A stretch of 6,495 bases of DNA from assembly GCA_021850505.1 (NCBI GenBank), contig JAJZLW010000034.1:1-6495 (forward strand), given 5' to 3'. Of the stretch, positions 1 through 6,015 are shown piece by piece; positions within the stretch are counted from its first letter, which is position 1; the number at the start of each line of letters is the position of its first letter. The notes under the pieces are model-generated. The model saw only the letters and a program-made list of their open reading frames with translations. It made no database searches and was not told where the DNA came from. The position numbers were made by a program, and so were the translations under genes. This stretch comes from Thermoplasmata archaeon (GTDB lineage: Archaea > Thermoplasmatota > Thermoplasmata > Thermoplasmatales > Thermoplasmataceae).

Positions 1-1027
1 TTGTACGGAGCCTGCCAACTATCTTTTTGCCATAAGCTGATATGCCGAGAACAGCTATATCAAGCCGGGCGGCAGATTTAACGTTGCTTATCGGCGTCCC
101 TATAAGCCTGGAATCCGGCATAATGAAGACCTCTGTCACACTCGACTCGTCGATGTTTGCCTCAGTGGGTGCAATCTTAAGCCCCTTTATTCCAGATATT
201 ATTGTGACTATCTCAGGCTTGACCCTGACGATCATCACATCATCTTTCCGCAGAACGCGGTTCTTCTTGCTTATCCTCCCGGGGTACACGCCAACGACCC
301 TGACATTGTATTGGGACTCGAATTCCCCTATTGTTTTGCCCTCAACTTCACTTCCCTCCTGAACCTTCGCCTCAGTCAGGTATTCGCCGGTCTTGAATTC
401 CTCTAGATCCGATACAGGTTTGATCCTGTTTGGCAACAGTATCGATATGCCTATTATGACAGGAATTGCAACAATAACAATGATCAGCCCCGGGATCGAG
501 AAGGTGAAATATGGCAGGTAAGTATGATATTTCTGGTACCACAGATCATAGAGAATGAGGTTTGATGAGGTGCTTGCAACGGTGAACCTGCCTCCTAGAA
601 CAGCAATGAATGCGAATGGAATAAGATATTTTGTAGGGGACTTCTTCAGTTTTTCCGAAAGAATATAGGCGATCGGTATCATCATCAGTGTCAGGGCAAC
701 ATCGCTCATGAAACCTGACATGAGACCGATTATCAGGAAAAGTATTGCAAGCATAACGTATTCGTTCTTGAACCTCCTTGAAAGAATCTCGCCGAACTTC
801 TCCATCACGCCTGAATCCGAAATGGTCTTGCTTATCACCATCACCATGCCTAACAGGAACACAGGCAGTGACGCGAATTCGGCCATTGCCAGGGTGGGTG
901 TTACAAGGCCTGCTGCCACAATAACGACTACCGTGCCGATCCCGACAAGATCATACCGGATTCTATTGGTCAGAAGCAGTGCTGTTGATGCTATGAACAC
1001 TATAAGAACCAGTATAACAGAGTTCAT
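1..1027 (-). CDS. SLC13/ArsB-like ion permease with RCK_C (TrkA-C) domains, partial (C-terminus beyond window)
   Basis: Reading the minus strand from the ATG at 1027 gives 342 uninterrupted codons running off the left edge. An in-frame TAG directly precedes the ATG, so this is the earliest possible start. Hydrophobic segments lie at about residues 3-19, 26-45, 53-67, 90-106, 108-124, 136-150 and 173-198. A re-entrant-loop motif, GGRFTVASTSSNLI (145-158), matches the GG-x-T-x-x-x-T-x-x-N-L signature of SLC13/CitMHS/ArsB permeases. Residues 205-276 (GEYLTEAKVQEGSEVEGKTI onward, then a VVGVYPGR strand and a DDVMIVRV strand) read as one RCK_C domain. A second begins near 297 (VFIMPDSRLIGTPISNV). 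Family members are usually about 550-620 aa, with paired RCK_C domains between two membrane halves, so roughly 40% is missing. It should sit in the cytoplasmic membrane and move an anion or dicarboxylate; the substrate cannot be read. The usual Asn-Asn pair before the alanine-rich helix is MSDVALTLMMIP here, an atypical replacement. Confidence 0.88.
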   Translation of the reverse strand, partial: MNSVILVLIVFIASTALLLTNRIRYDLVGIGTVVVIVAAGLVTPTLAMAEFASLPVFLLGMVMVISKTISDSGVMEKFGEILSRRFKNEYVMLAILFLIIGLMSGFMSDVALTLMMIPIAYILSEKLKKSPTKYLIPFAFIAVLGGRFTVASTSSNLILYDLWYQKYHTYLPYFTFSIPGLIIVIVAIPVIIGISILLPNRIKPVSDLEEFKTGEYLTEAKVQEGSEVEGKTIGEFESQYNVRVVGVYPGRISKKNRVLRKDDVMIVRVKPEIVTIISGIKGLKIAPTEANIDESSVTEVFIMPDSRLIGTPISNVKSAARLDIAVLGISAYGKKIVGRLRT

Positions 1028-1059
1028 CTAGCCGATCCCCGAATTCATCAAGGCACACC

Positions 1060-1067
1060 TATAATTT
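1060..1067 (-). promoter_or_regulatory. Candidate TATA box for the SLC13-like permease
   Basis: On the minus strand AAATTATA lies 33-40 nt upstream of the permease ATG. An archaeal TATA box about 26 nt before the transcript start would give a leader of roughly 10 nt. The only SD-like sequence is a weak GGGGA. The placement is inferred from spacing and AT content; a second AT-rich stretch (AAATTTAA, near 1079-1086) is an alternative. Confidence 0.35.
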
Positions 1068-1099
1068 GAAGAGTAGATTAAATTTGTTATCTCTGTTTC

Positions 1100-1115
1100 A
1101 AGACTGATCAATCTT
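1100..1115. promoter_or_regulatory. Near-perfect palindrome upstream of the SPFH operon, candidate operator
   Basis: AAGACTGATCAATCTT has seven of eight base pairs symmetric about the centre at 1107/1108; only C1104/A1111 breaks symmetry. It abuts the TATA-like box of the plus-strand operon, with its centre 43.5 bp upstream of the ATG at 1151 and about 80 bp upstream of the divergent permease ATG. Size and position fit a dimeric archaeal transcription factor site. It shares the TGATCA core with the perfect palindrome ahead of the M13 peptidase. No regulator gene is visible in the window. Confidence 0.45.
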
Positions 1116-1122
1116 AATATAT
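1114..1122 (+). promoter_or_regulatory. Candidate TATA box of the SPFH operon
   Basis: TTAATATAT lies 29-37 nt upstream of the ATG at 1151. Archaeal spacing would start the transcript only a few bases before that ATG, giving a leaderless or near-leaderless mRNA. That agrees with the absence of any SD-like sequence in ACTGGTTTAG directly before the ATG. Confidence 0.5.
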
Positions 1123-1150
1123 GTTTTAACCATGGCTCAGACTGGTTTAG

Positions 1151-1708
1151 ATGGATACCACAAATCCAGACATCAGGAATCAGGTTGACGACAGCAGGGG
1201 TGTTCTGAAAAGATTGCAGCTTCTGATACCAGGCTTCAGGGGTTACAGGCAGCTGGAGGACCTAAGGGTTGCAGATGCTCTTCTGAGGAAACAGGTAGCA
1301 GGAATCCTTCAGATGTCAGAGCGAAGCATGCAGGATCTGAGATCATCCCTTGTTTCTGCCGGAGGCTATCAGTTCCTGGTACAATCAGCATCTGTCCTGT
1401 CACGACTGCAGCAATTCGAGGGCGAGCTCCTGCATTCAGAGCAGGGATATTCTGGAATCTCGCCATCAATCAGGATAGATGCGCAGAAACTCAACGCGCT
1501 TTATGAATACGATCTTGAATTCATACAGAGCGCCAATGACATCCAGAAATTATCAGATTTTTCTTCGTTAATATCACCATTCAATGAAGGTATGTTCTCA
1601 AAGCAGATTGCCGATCTCTCTGGATCAATACAGAAGATGAAGGTTGCATGGGAGATGAGGATACAGAAGATCGAGGAGATCAAGATTACACCGGGAGGTG
1701 CAAACTGA
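1151..1708 (+). CDS. Conserved helical protein of unknown function, first gene of the SPFH operon
   Basis: This 185-aa protein has no signal peptide or membrane segment and looks almost wholly alpha-helical. Two blocks look like family signatures: LIPGFRGYRQLEDLRVADAL (residues 25-44), continuing into a charged helix, and GYSGISPSIRIDAQKLNALY (99-118) followed by EYD. From memory, short proteins with a similar IPG-x-x-GY-x-x-x-E-x-x-R-x-AD-x-x-LR block are encoded beside YdjI-type SPFH genes in bacteria and archaea; their function is not known to me. Residues 145-185 form a further amphipathic, coiled-coil-prone helix. Its TGA overlaps the next gene's ATG by one base (TGATG), so the two are very likely translationally coupled. 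An upstream ATG at 1132 is out of frame and quickly terminated. By position it replaces the PspA of the Bacillus operon, but I see no PspA/ESCRT-III sequence similarity. A partner or adaptor of the SPFH protein is the best guess. Confidence 0.85.
   Translation: MDTTNPDIRNQVDDSRGVLKRLQLLIPGFRGYRQLEDLRVADALLRKQVAGILQMSERSMQDLRSSLVSAGGYQFLVQSASVLSRLQQFEGELLHSEQGYSGISPSIRIDAQKLNALYEYDLEFIQSANDIQKLSDFSSLISPFNEGMFSKQIADLSGSIQKMKVAWEMRIQKIEEIKITPGGAN
1693..1700 (+). promoter_or_regulatory. Strong ribosome binding site deciding the SPFH gene start
   Basis: GGGAGGTG ends 7 nt before the ATG at 1708 and matches the archaeal anti-SD sequence well. It fixes translation of the SPFH gene at 1708 rather than at the in-frame ATG at 1648, which lies inside the preceding gene and has no such site. 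Confidence 0.8.
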
Positions 1709-2853
1709 TGTTCGGGAAGAAATCCAGCAAGATACCTTATTCAGGAGGCAGCGTTGTTGGCTCAACCACAATAGCCTGGGAGACTGAATTCAAGGAGGGG
1801 AACGTTATGTGGAAGGTCCCCCGTCTCATAAGGCTTAACGACAACATTGTCGTGAGGGAGGATGAAACAGCTGTCTTCTTCAGGGATGGTAAAGTTCTCA
1901 CTTACTTCGATCAGCCAAACAGGTATGCACTGACAGATTTCAACGCACCTGTTGTGGGAAAACTGCTCAAGTTTTTCTCTGGTGTTCAGCAGCAGGCAGA
2001 GGTATACTACATACAGCGCAGGTTCCTTGATGGAAAATTTGGAAGCCCCGAACCATACCAGTTCGCAGACCCGACGTTCGGAATTGTGAACCTGAAGGTG
2101 TTCGGTGAATACAGGTGGAGGATATCAGATCCTGAAAACTTCATCAACCAGTTTGTCGGTACTTTCAATGTCGAAACTTCCGACGAGGTTGACGCAAGAT
2201 TGCGAGATCAGATCGTGATACTGACATATACAGCTCTCGGACAGATGAAGGACAAGGGCCTGAAGATAACTGATATACCTGCAAATCTTACAACGATAGA
2301 GCAGATAATACTTGCGCTGGCCCCTGACAGCTTCAGGCAATACGGTGTTGAGATAAACAAGATACAGGGTCTCAATATATCACTTCCAGACGATGTCCAG
2401 AAGGCAATAGACACAAGATCAAACATGTCTGTACTCGGGGTCAACTATATCCAGTACCAGGCTGGACAGGCAATGGTGGATGCAGCCAAGAACCAGAACG
2501 GTGTCGCAGGTGCAGGCGCCGGTATTGGAATCGGCCTTGGCGCAGGGGCAGGTATGGGTTACGGCATGTCCGGGCAGATGATGTCAGGGATGCAACAGCA
2601 GCCCACGAAATCCTGTCCAAAATGCGGATCGATGGTGCCGGCCAATGCAACATTCTGTCCCAACTGTGGTGCTCCAATGCAGAGTGCAACTATTACATGC
2701 CCGAAATGCGGAACATCCATGCCTGCCGGTACAAAATTCTGTCCCAACTGCGGAAATAATATGACTGCACCTGCCACAAAGAAATGTCCGGGATGCGGAG
2801 CGGAAGTATCTTCTACGGCGAAGTTTTGCCCTAACTGCGGAAAGCAACTTTAG
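1708..2853 (+). CDS. YdjI-type SPFH-domain protein with three C-terminal zinc ribbons
   Basis: The start at 1708 gives 381 aa. It overlaps the upstream stop by one base, follows a strong SD, and begins MFGKKSSK; the in-frame ATG at 1648 would add 20 highly charged residues that merely read the upstream gene in another frame. Residues about 15-260 form an SPFH domain of the YdjI ('virion core protein'-like) type. Key stretches are AVFFRDGKV (55-63), EVYYIQRRFLDGKFGSPEP (98-116), FADPTFGIVNLKVFGEYRWR (119-138) and ISDPENFINQFVGT (139-152). A Gly/Ala-rich linker (264-297) leads to three tandem zinc ribbons with identical CxxC-x10-CxxC spacing: C303/C306/C317/C320, C331/C334/C345/C348 and C360/C363/C374/C377. 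No transmembrane segment is visible, so like YdjI it probably depends on partners for membrane recruitment. SPFH proteins oligomerise as scaffolds at membrane microdomains. Membrane-stress protection is the likely role, by inference from family and operon. Confidence 0.9.
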   Translation: MFGKKSSKIPYSGGSVVGSTTIAWETEFKEGNVMWKVPRLIRLNDNIVVREDETAVFFRDGKVLTYFDQPNRYALTDFNAPVVGKLLKFFSGVQQQAEVYYIQRRFLDGKFGSPEPYQFADPTFGIVNLKVFGEYRWRISDPENFINQFVGTFNVETSDEVDARLRDQIVILTYTALGQMKDKGLKITDIPANLTTIEQIILALAPDSFRQYGVEINKIQGLNISLPDDVQKAIDTRSNMSVLGVNYIQYQAGQAMVDAAKNQNGVAGAGAGIGIGLGAGAGMGYGMSGQMMSGMQQQPTKSCPKCGSMVPANATFCPNCGAPMQSATITCPKCGTSMPAGTKFCPNCGNNMTAPATKKCPGCGAEVSSTAKFCPNCGKQL

Positions 2854-2857
2854 GTGA
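2852..2857 (+). promoter_or_regulatory. Ribosome binding site of the zinc-ribbon/Gly-Met-rich gene
   Basis: AGGTGA overlaps the upstream TAG stop and lies 4 nt before the ATG at 2862. The 8-nt intergenic gap and the SD embedded in the preceding stop support co-translation within one mRNA. Confidence 0.6.
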
Positions 2858-2861
2858 AAGG

Positions 2862-3902
2862 ATGTATTGTAACAGATGTGGTGCACAGATACCGGACGAC
2901 TCAGTTTATTGCCCGAAATGCGGATCCAGGCAGGAAACAGTTTCATCTGGAAATCCTCCCCAGGCGCAGAATGCCCAGGCAACAGTCCAGCAACAGTCGG
3001 GTGTTCTTGCCTCGGCCGATGTAACGGAATTGAAATGCCCCGGATGCGGAGCTCCTTTAAAACCGCAGATAGGTGAAATGATAATCACATGCGAATATTG
3101 CGGTGCAAGTATTTCCCTGGCCAACGAAGGCTGGAAGAATATAGAATCCAATACAATGCTGCCGCTTAAGTTTGCAGATGAGAACCAGGTGATGATTCTT
3201 GTCAAGAATCACATGGATCATGGTATCCTGAAACATCATCTAGAGGAAAAGTCCAAGAGCGAGGGTGTTGTTCTCTCACTGGTCCCTTACTGGATCGTGC
3301 CTGCTTCAGCCAGGACAAAGTATACAGCTGTTGATACGGGCGCCGAGATTGGAAAAGTGGCTGGGACTGCAGTTCTAGCTGGCCTGCTCGGTGGAGCCCT
3401 TGGCGGAGGCAGAGGTGGATTCGGAGGCGGCTATGGCGGCGGGATGATGGGAGGGATGCTCATGGGCGGAATGATGATGGGCGGCATGGGTGGAGGTGGC
3501 GGAAGCCTGAGGTCCTACACGCTGGATAAAAACTATAATTACCCTGTGGTAGCAGTGAAAGGGCTGACAGAATACCAGCCAAGGAATTATGCATTCCAGT
3601 TGACGGATCGGGTACCTTTCGATATCACAAAGGTACCGAAGGGCATAAAGGTCCTGAATGGCGATATAGGAGAGGACTCAGCGAGGAACGATGCAAAGAC
3701 CAATGTTGACCAGCTCCAGTCTGCCCTGGCGCATGCAACGCATCATTCTATCAGGAACATATCGACGGATGTGGATGTTTCACAGCCAGAGCTTCTTCAC
3801 GTTCCGATCTGGTTTGCAAAGTTCGATGATAAGGGGAAGAAGATAGCGCTCGTTCTGGATGGACATTCCGGAGCATTCATAAACAGCATCGGGCTTGACT
3901 GA
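2862..3902 (+). CDS. YdjG-like protein: two zinc ribbons, Gly/Met-rich segment and C-terminal domain
   Basis: The product is 346 aa. It opens immediately with a zinc ribbon (C3/C6/C17/C20, x10 spacing as in the SPFH neighbour), then a Gln/Ala-rich linker (30-50). A second, longer ribbon follows: C59/C62/C77/C80, in CPGCGAPLKP...ITCEYCGASI. Residues 99-158 (LPLKFADENQV, then VVLSLVPYWIVPASARTKYT) resemble the 'PFK...YIPFW' segment I recall in YdjG-type proteins. Residues 309-343 (PELLHVPIWFAKFD, then LVLDGHSGAFINS) look like a second copy of that theme. Between them, 163-215 is strikingly rich in Gly and Met, with a weakly hydrophobic start (TAVLAGLLGGALGG, 169-182) that might insert into or lie on the membrane. 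There is no classical transmembrane helix or signal peptide. Two further ribbons beside the SPFH protein's three suggest that the proteins assemble together. The function is inferred from operon context; the biochemical activity is unknown. Confidence 0.82.
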   Translation: MYCNRCGAQIPDDSVYCPKCGSRQETVSSGNPPQAQNAQATVQQQSGVLASADVTELKCPGCGAPLKPQIGEMIITCEYCGASISLANEGWKNIESNTMLPLKFADENQVMILVKNHMDHGILKHHLEEKSKSEGVVLSLVPYWIVPASARTKYTAVDTGAEIGKVAGTAVLAGLLGGALGGGRGGFGGGYGGGMMGGMLMGGMMMGGMGGGGGSLRSYTLDKNYNYPVVAVKGLTEYQPRNYAFQLTDRVPFDITKVPKGIKVLNGDIGEDSARNDAKTNVDQLQSALAHATHHSIRNISTDVDVSQPELLHVPIWFAKFDDKGKKIALVLDGHSGAFINSIGLD

Positions 3903-3911
3903 TTCCATAAT

Positions 3912-3918
3912 AAAAAAA
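3912..3918 (-). terminator. T7 run, likely archaeal terminator of the M13 peptidase transcript
   Basis: Seven consecutive T on the minus strand begin 21 nt past the peptidase stop codon, with no hairpin needed. Short T-tracts on the non-template strand are the usual intrinsic termination signal in archaea. Confidence 0.5.
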
Positions 3919-3938
3919 TTGTTTATCGAATCCAGGTC

Positions 3939-5936
3939 TCACCATATTTTTATCGTTTCATACTTTTTGTATTCCGATGTCTTATAATCTCCAAAGACAG
4001 AATCGAATTTTTCATGCACCCTGGATGGCAGTTCCGCTCTCAGCCTATCCGGCGAATGCGGATCATTGGATACCTGCATTTTAAGCATCTCGTCCCTTAT
4101 TATTGAGCGCCAGCCCTGTGCCCATCCCATGAAAAACCGTTGTTCAGGAGTGAAACCATCTATCTTCTTCCTCATCTCAGGATTCCGCGAGAGTCTGCGT
4201 TCAAGGGCTTCAAACGCAATACTGACTCCCCCGAGATCTGCTATGTTCTCGCCGAGTGTCAACTCTCCATTGACCTTTATACCCGGGAGCACCTCAACTG
4301 AGCCGTAAAGATCTACGACTTTTTTCGCTCTTGACATGAATTTCTCATCATCTTCCTTTGTCCACCACTCCTTGAGGTTTCCATCTGCGTCAAACTTCCT
4401 TCCCTGGTCATCGAAACCGTGCGTTATCTCATGTGCTATGGTACCACCAGTAGCGCCGTAATTTACCGCATCATCCAGTCTGGGATCAAAGAATGGCGGT
4501 TGAAGTATGCCAGCAGGAAAAACAATTTCATTGTCGGTAGGCGAGAAATATGCATTCACAGTGGGTGGTGTCATCCCCCATAGCTCATGATCAACCGGTG
4601 AATTGATCCTGTCGATCTGTCTCCTGAACTCGAATGCATTCGATCTCATGATATTCCCAATATAATCGTCCTTCTTCACCATAATTGAAGAATAATCTCT
4701 GAACTTGTTCGGATAGCCTATTTTTGCCCTGAATTTGCTGAATTTTTCCAGTGCCTTCTGTCTTGTTTCCACTGACATCCAGTCAAGTTTTTTCAGGCGA
4801 TCCGTGAATACTTCTCTCAGGTCAGAGACCATCTCCTCCATGCGGCGTTTTGAGTCCGCTCCGAATTCCTGCTCAACATATATTTTTCCGAGAGCTTCAC
4901 CAATCTGCCTGTCTATCTGTCTCACGCAGCTCTTCCATCTCTTTTCAGGTTCAGGCGTACCCATAAGCTTCCTGTTGTAAAAGTCGAAATACTCGTTGAA
5001 TACCTCCTCATGCAGGTATGGTGATGCGAAATGCAGGATTTTCCATTTCAGGTATATTTTCCAGTCGGTGAGTGAAACATCATCTATCATTTTTCCAAGA
5101 TTTTCATAAAACTCAGGTTGGCCTGTTATCACGTACTCAGTGTTGGGCAGCCCGAGGTATGAAAGATATCTTTGAAGATCTATTCCCTTGAATTTCTGGT
5201 TGAGGGCAGCAATATCCATTCTGTTATAATTCTTTTCCGGATCCCTCAGGTCCTGCGGCCTTCTGGAATTCTCTGCAAATCTCTTCTCGATCAGGAAGAC
5301 GATGTTAGCCGATGAATTCGCGGAATCATTATCGAAACCAAACAGAATAAACATTTTTTGAAGATGTTTTATGTAATCTTCTCTTAAGTCCTTGAAGGAA
5401 TCCATCAAATAATAATCCCTGTTTGGAAGCGAAAGACCTCCCTGTTCCAGATACAGAGCATAGATTGAACTGTTCTTCATATCACCGTCCGAATAAATTG
5501 AAAAGGAACATGGGATCCCATTTGAGTGAAGGTAGGAGAATATCTGGACAAGCGAATCCTTATCCTGAATGGAATCAATCCTTGCCATGACATCGGACAA
5601 AGGTTTGAATTTCAACTCCTCTATTTTTTCAGTATCCATGGAGGAAAAATAGAAATCTCCAAGCATCTTTCTGACCGGGTCCTGCTGTTCTTCTAGTGCG
5701 CATTTTTCAAGTATCTTTCCAAGTATGTATTGATTTCTTTCATGTAATTCGAGGGAGGCGCCAAAGTAAGGCTTGTCAGCCGGAATCGGGTGAGTGGCTT
5801 CCCATTTGCCATTACAGAATTTATAAAAATCAATGAACGGGTTTGCGGTCCGGTCGAGGTATTCAACGGAGAATACTGGATCTTCTGGCTTCTCCTCATT
5901 GGTTATACGGTATATTGCTGCTCTGTCATTTTCCAT
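3939..5936 (-). CDS. M13 family zinc metallopeptidase (neprilysin/PepO-like), cytosolic form
   Basis: This is a complete 665-aa M13 peptidase. The N-terminal domain begins with DFYKFCNGKWEATHPIP (36-52), the family's 'DFY-x-x-x-NGKW' block. All catalytic elements are present: NAYF substrate-backbone motif (N461, A462), IVFPAGILQPPFF, zinc motif HEITH (H502, E503, H506), GENIADLGG with third ligand E563 and supporting D567, and DPHSPDRLR with H627 and R633. These correspond to neprilysin N542/A543, H583/E584/H587, E646/D650 and H711/R717. The protein ends in a conserved Trp (KIW). It has no signal peptide or N-terminal anchor and only four Cys, without the extracellular disulfide pattern, so it is probably an intracellular oligopeptidase trimming small peptides, consistent with the closed chamber of this family. 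The start at 5936 places the N-terminal block at the usual distance; no SD precedes it and an AT-rich promoter lies just upstream. It is convergent with the SPFH operon. Confidence 0.95.
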   Translation of the reverse strand: MENDRAAIYRITNEEKPEDPVFSVEYLDRTANPFIDFYKFCNGKWEATHPIPADKPYFGASLELHERNQYILGKILEKCALEEQQDPVRKMLGDFYFSSMDTEKIEELKFKPLSDVMARIDSIQDKDSLVQIFSYLHSNGIPCSFSIYSDGDMKNSSIYALYLEQGGLSLPNRDYYLMDSFKDLREDYIKHLQKMFILFGFDNDSANSSANIVFLIEKRFAENSRRPQDLRDPEKNYNRMDIAALNQKFKGIDLQRYLSYLGLPNTEYVITGQPEFYENLGKMIDDVSLTDWKIYLKWKILHFASPYLHEEVFNEYFDFYNRKLMGTPEPEKRWKSCVRQIDRQIGEALGKIYVEQEFGADSKRRMEEMVSDLREVFTDRLKKLDWMSVETRQKALEKFSKFRAKIGYPNKFRDYSSIMVKKDDYIGNIMRSNAFEFRRQIDRINSPVDHELWGMTPPTVNAYFSPTDNEIVFPAGILQPPFFDPRLDDAVNYGATGGTIAHEITHGFDDQGRKFDADGNLKEWWTKEDDEKFMSRAKKVVDLYGSVEVLPGIKVNGELTLGENIADLGGVSIAFEALERRLSRNPEMRKKIDGFTPEQRFFMGWAQGWRSIIRDEMLKMQVSNDPHSPDRLRAELPSRVHEKFDSVFGDYKTSEYKKYETIKIW
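3947..3951 (+). terminator. T5 run, possible terminator of the SPFH operon
   Basis: The first T-tract (ATATTTTTAT) downstream of the operon's last stop on the plus strand lies about 45 nt past it, inside the last codons of the convergent peptidase gene. Five T is weak but within the range used by archaeal RNA polymerase, so the two convergent transcripts would overlap slightly. Confidence 0.3.
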
Positions 5937-5953
5937 CTGGCAGCATATTATAA

Positions 5954-5964
5954 TTTATGATAAG
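5954..5964 (-). promoter_or_regulatory. Candidate TATA region of the M13 peptidase gene
   Basis: On the minus strand CTTATCATAAA lies 18-28 nt before the ATG at 5936, within a longer AT-rich block reaching 5946. This position would give a leaderless transcript, in keeping with the absence of an SD in CTGCCAG just before the ATG. The exact box is ambiguous. Confidence 0.35.
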
Positions 5965-5971
5965 TTTTCCC

Positions 5972-5989
5972 ATTATTTGATCAAATAAT
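5972..5989. promoter_or_regulatory. Perfect 18-bp palindrome upstream of the M13 peptidase, candidate operator
   Basis: ATTATTTGATCAAATAAT is its own reverse complement over all 18 bases. Its centre (5980/5981) is 44.5 bp upstream of the peptidase ATG, just beyond the TATA region. It lies in the 79-nt gap between the small membrane gene ending at 6016 and the peptidase. A dimeric regulator site is the simplest reading, and it shares the TGATCA core and the offset of the palindrome ahead of the SPFH operon. It has no loop, so a terminator hairpin for the upstream small gene is less likely, though not excluded. Confidence 0.5.
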
Positions 5990-6015
5990 AATCTGAAAGC
6001 TCGTTTGTGAAAATA

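Noticed and set aside
42..1031. Plus-strand open frames at 42-362 and 708-1031
   Set aside because: Both are antisense to the SLC13-like permease, whose minus-strand frame is continuous and carries recognisable motifs.
1132..1188. Alternative ATG at 1132 for a leader peptide or earlier start
   Set aside because: It is out of frame with the 185-aa gene and meets a stop after 18 codons; nothing marks it as an attenuator peptide.
1648..1707. N-terminal extension of the SPFH gene from the in-frame ATG at 1648
   Set aside because: It overlaps the upstream gene by 61 bases, encodes an unlikely charged stretch, and the ATG at 1708 has a strong SD and a one-base stop/start overlap.
2125..3239. Several minus-strand open frames opposite the SPFH and zinc-ribbon genes, the longest 132 codons
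   Set aside because: They are antisense shadows; their Cys/His-rich or Gly-poor content mirrors the zinc-ribbon codons of the real genes and no domain is recognisable.
3403..3506. DNA repeat array in the GGN/ATG-rich stretch
   Set aside because: The repetition follows from Gly and Met codons with varied third positions; there is no exact nucleotide repeat unit or spacer pattern.
4066..4980. Plus-strand open frames at 4066-4308 and 4735-4980
   Set aside because: They are antisense to the M13 peptidase, which is complete with every catalytic motif.
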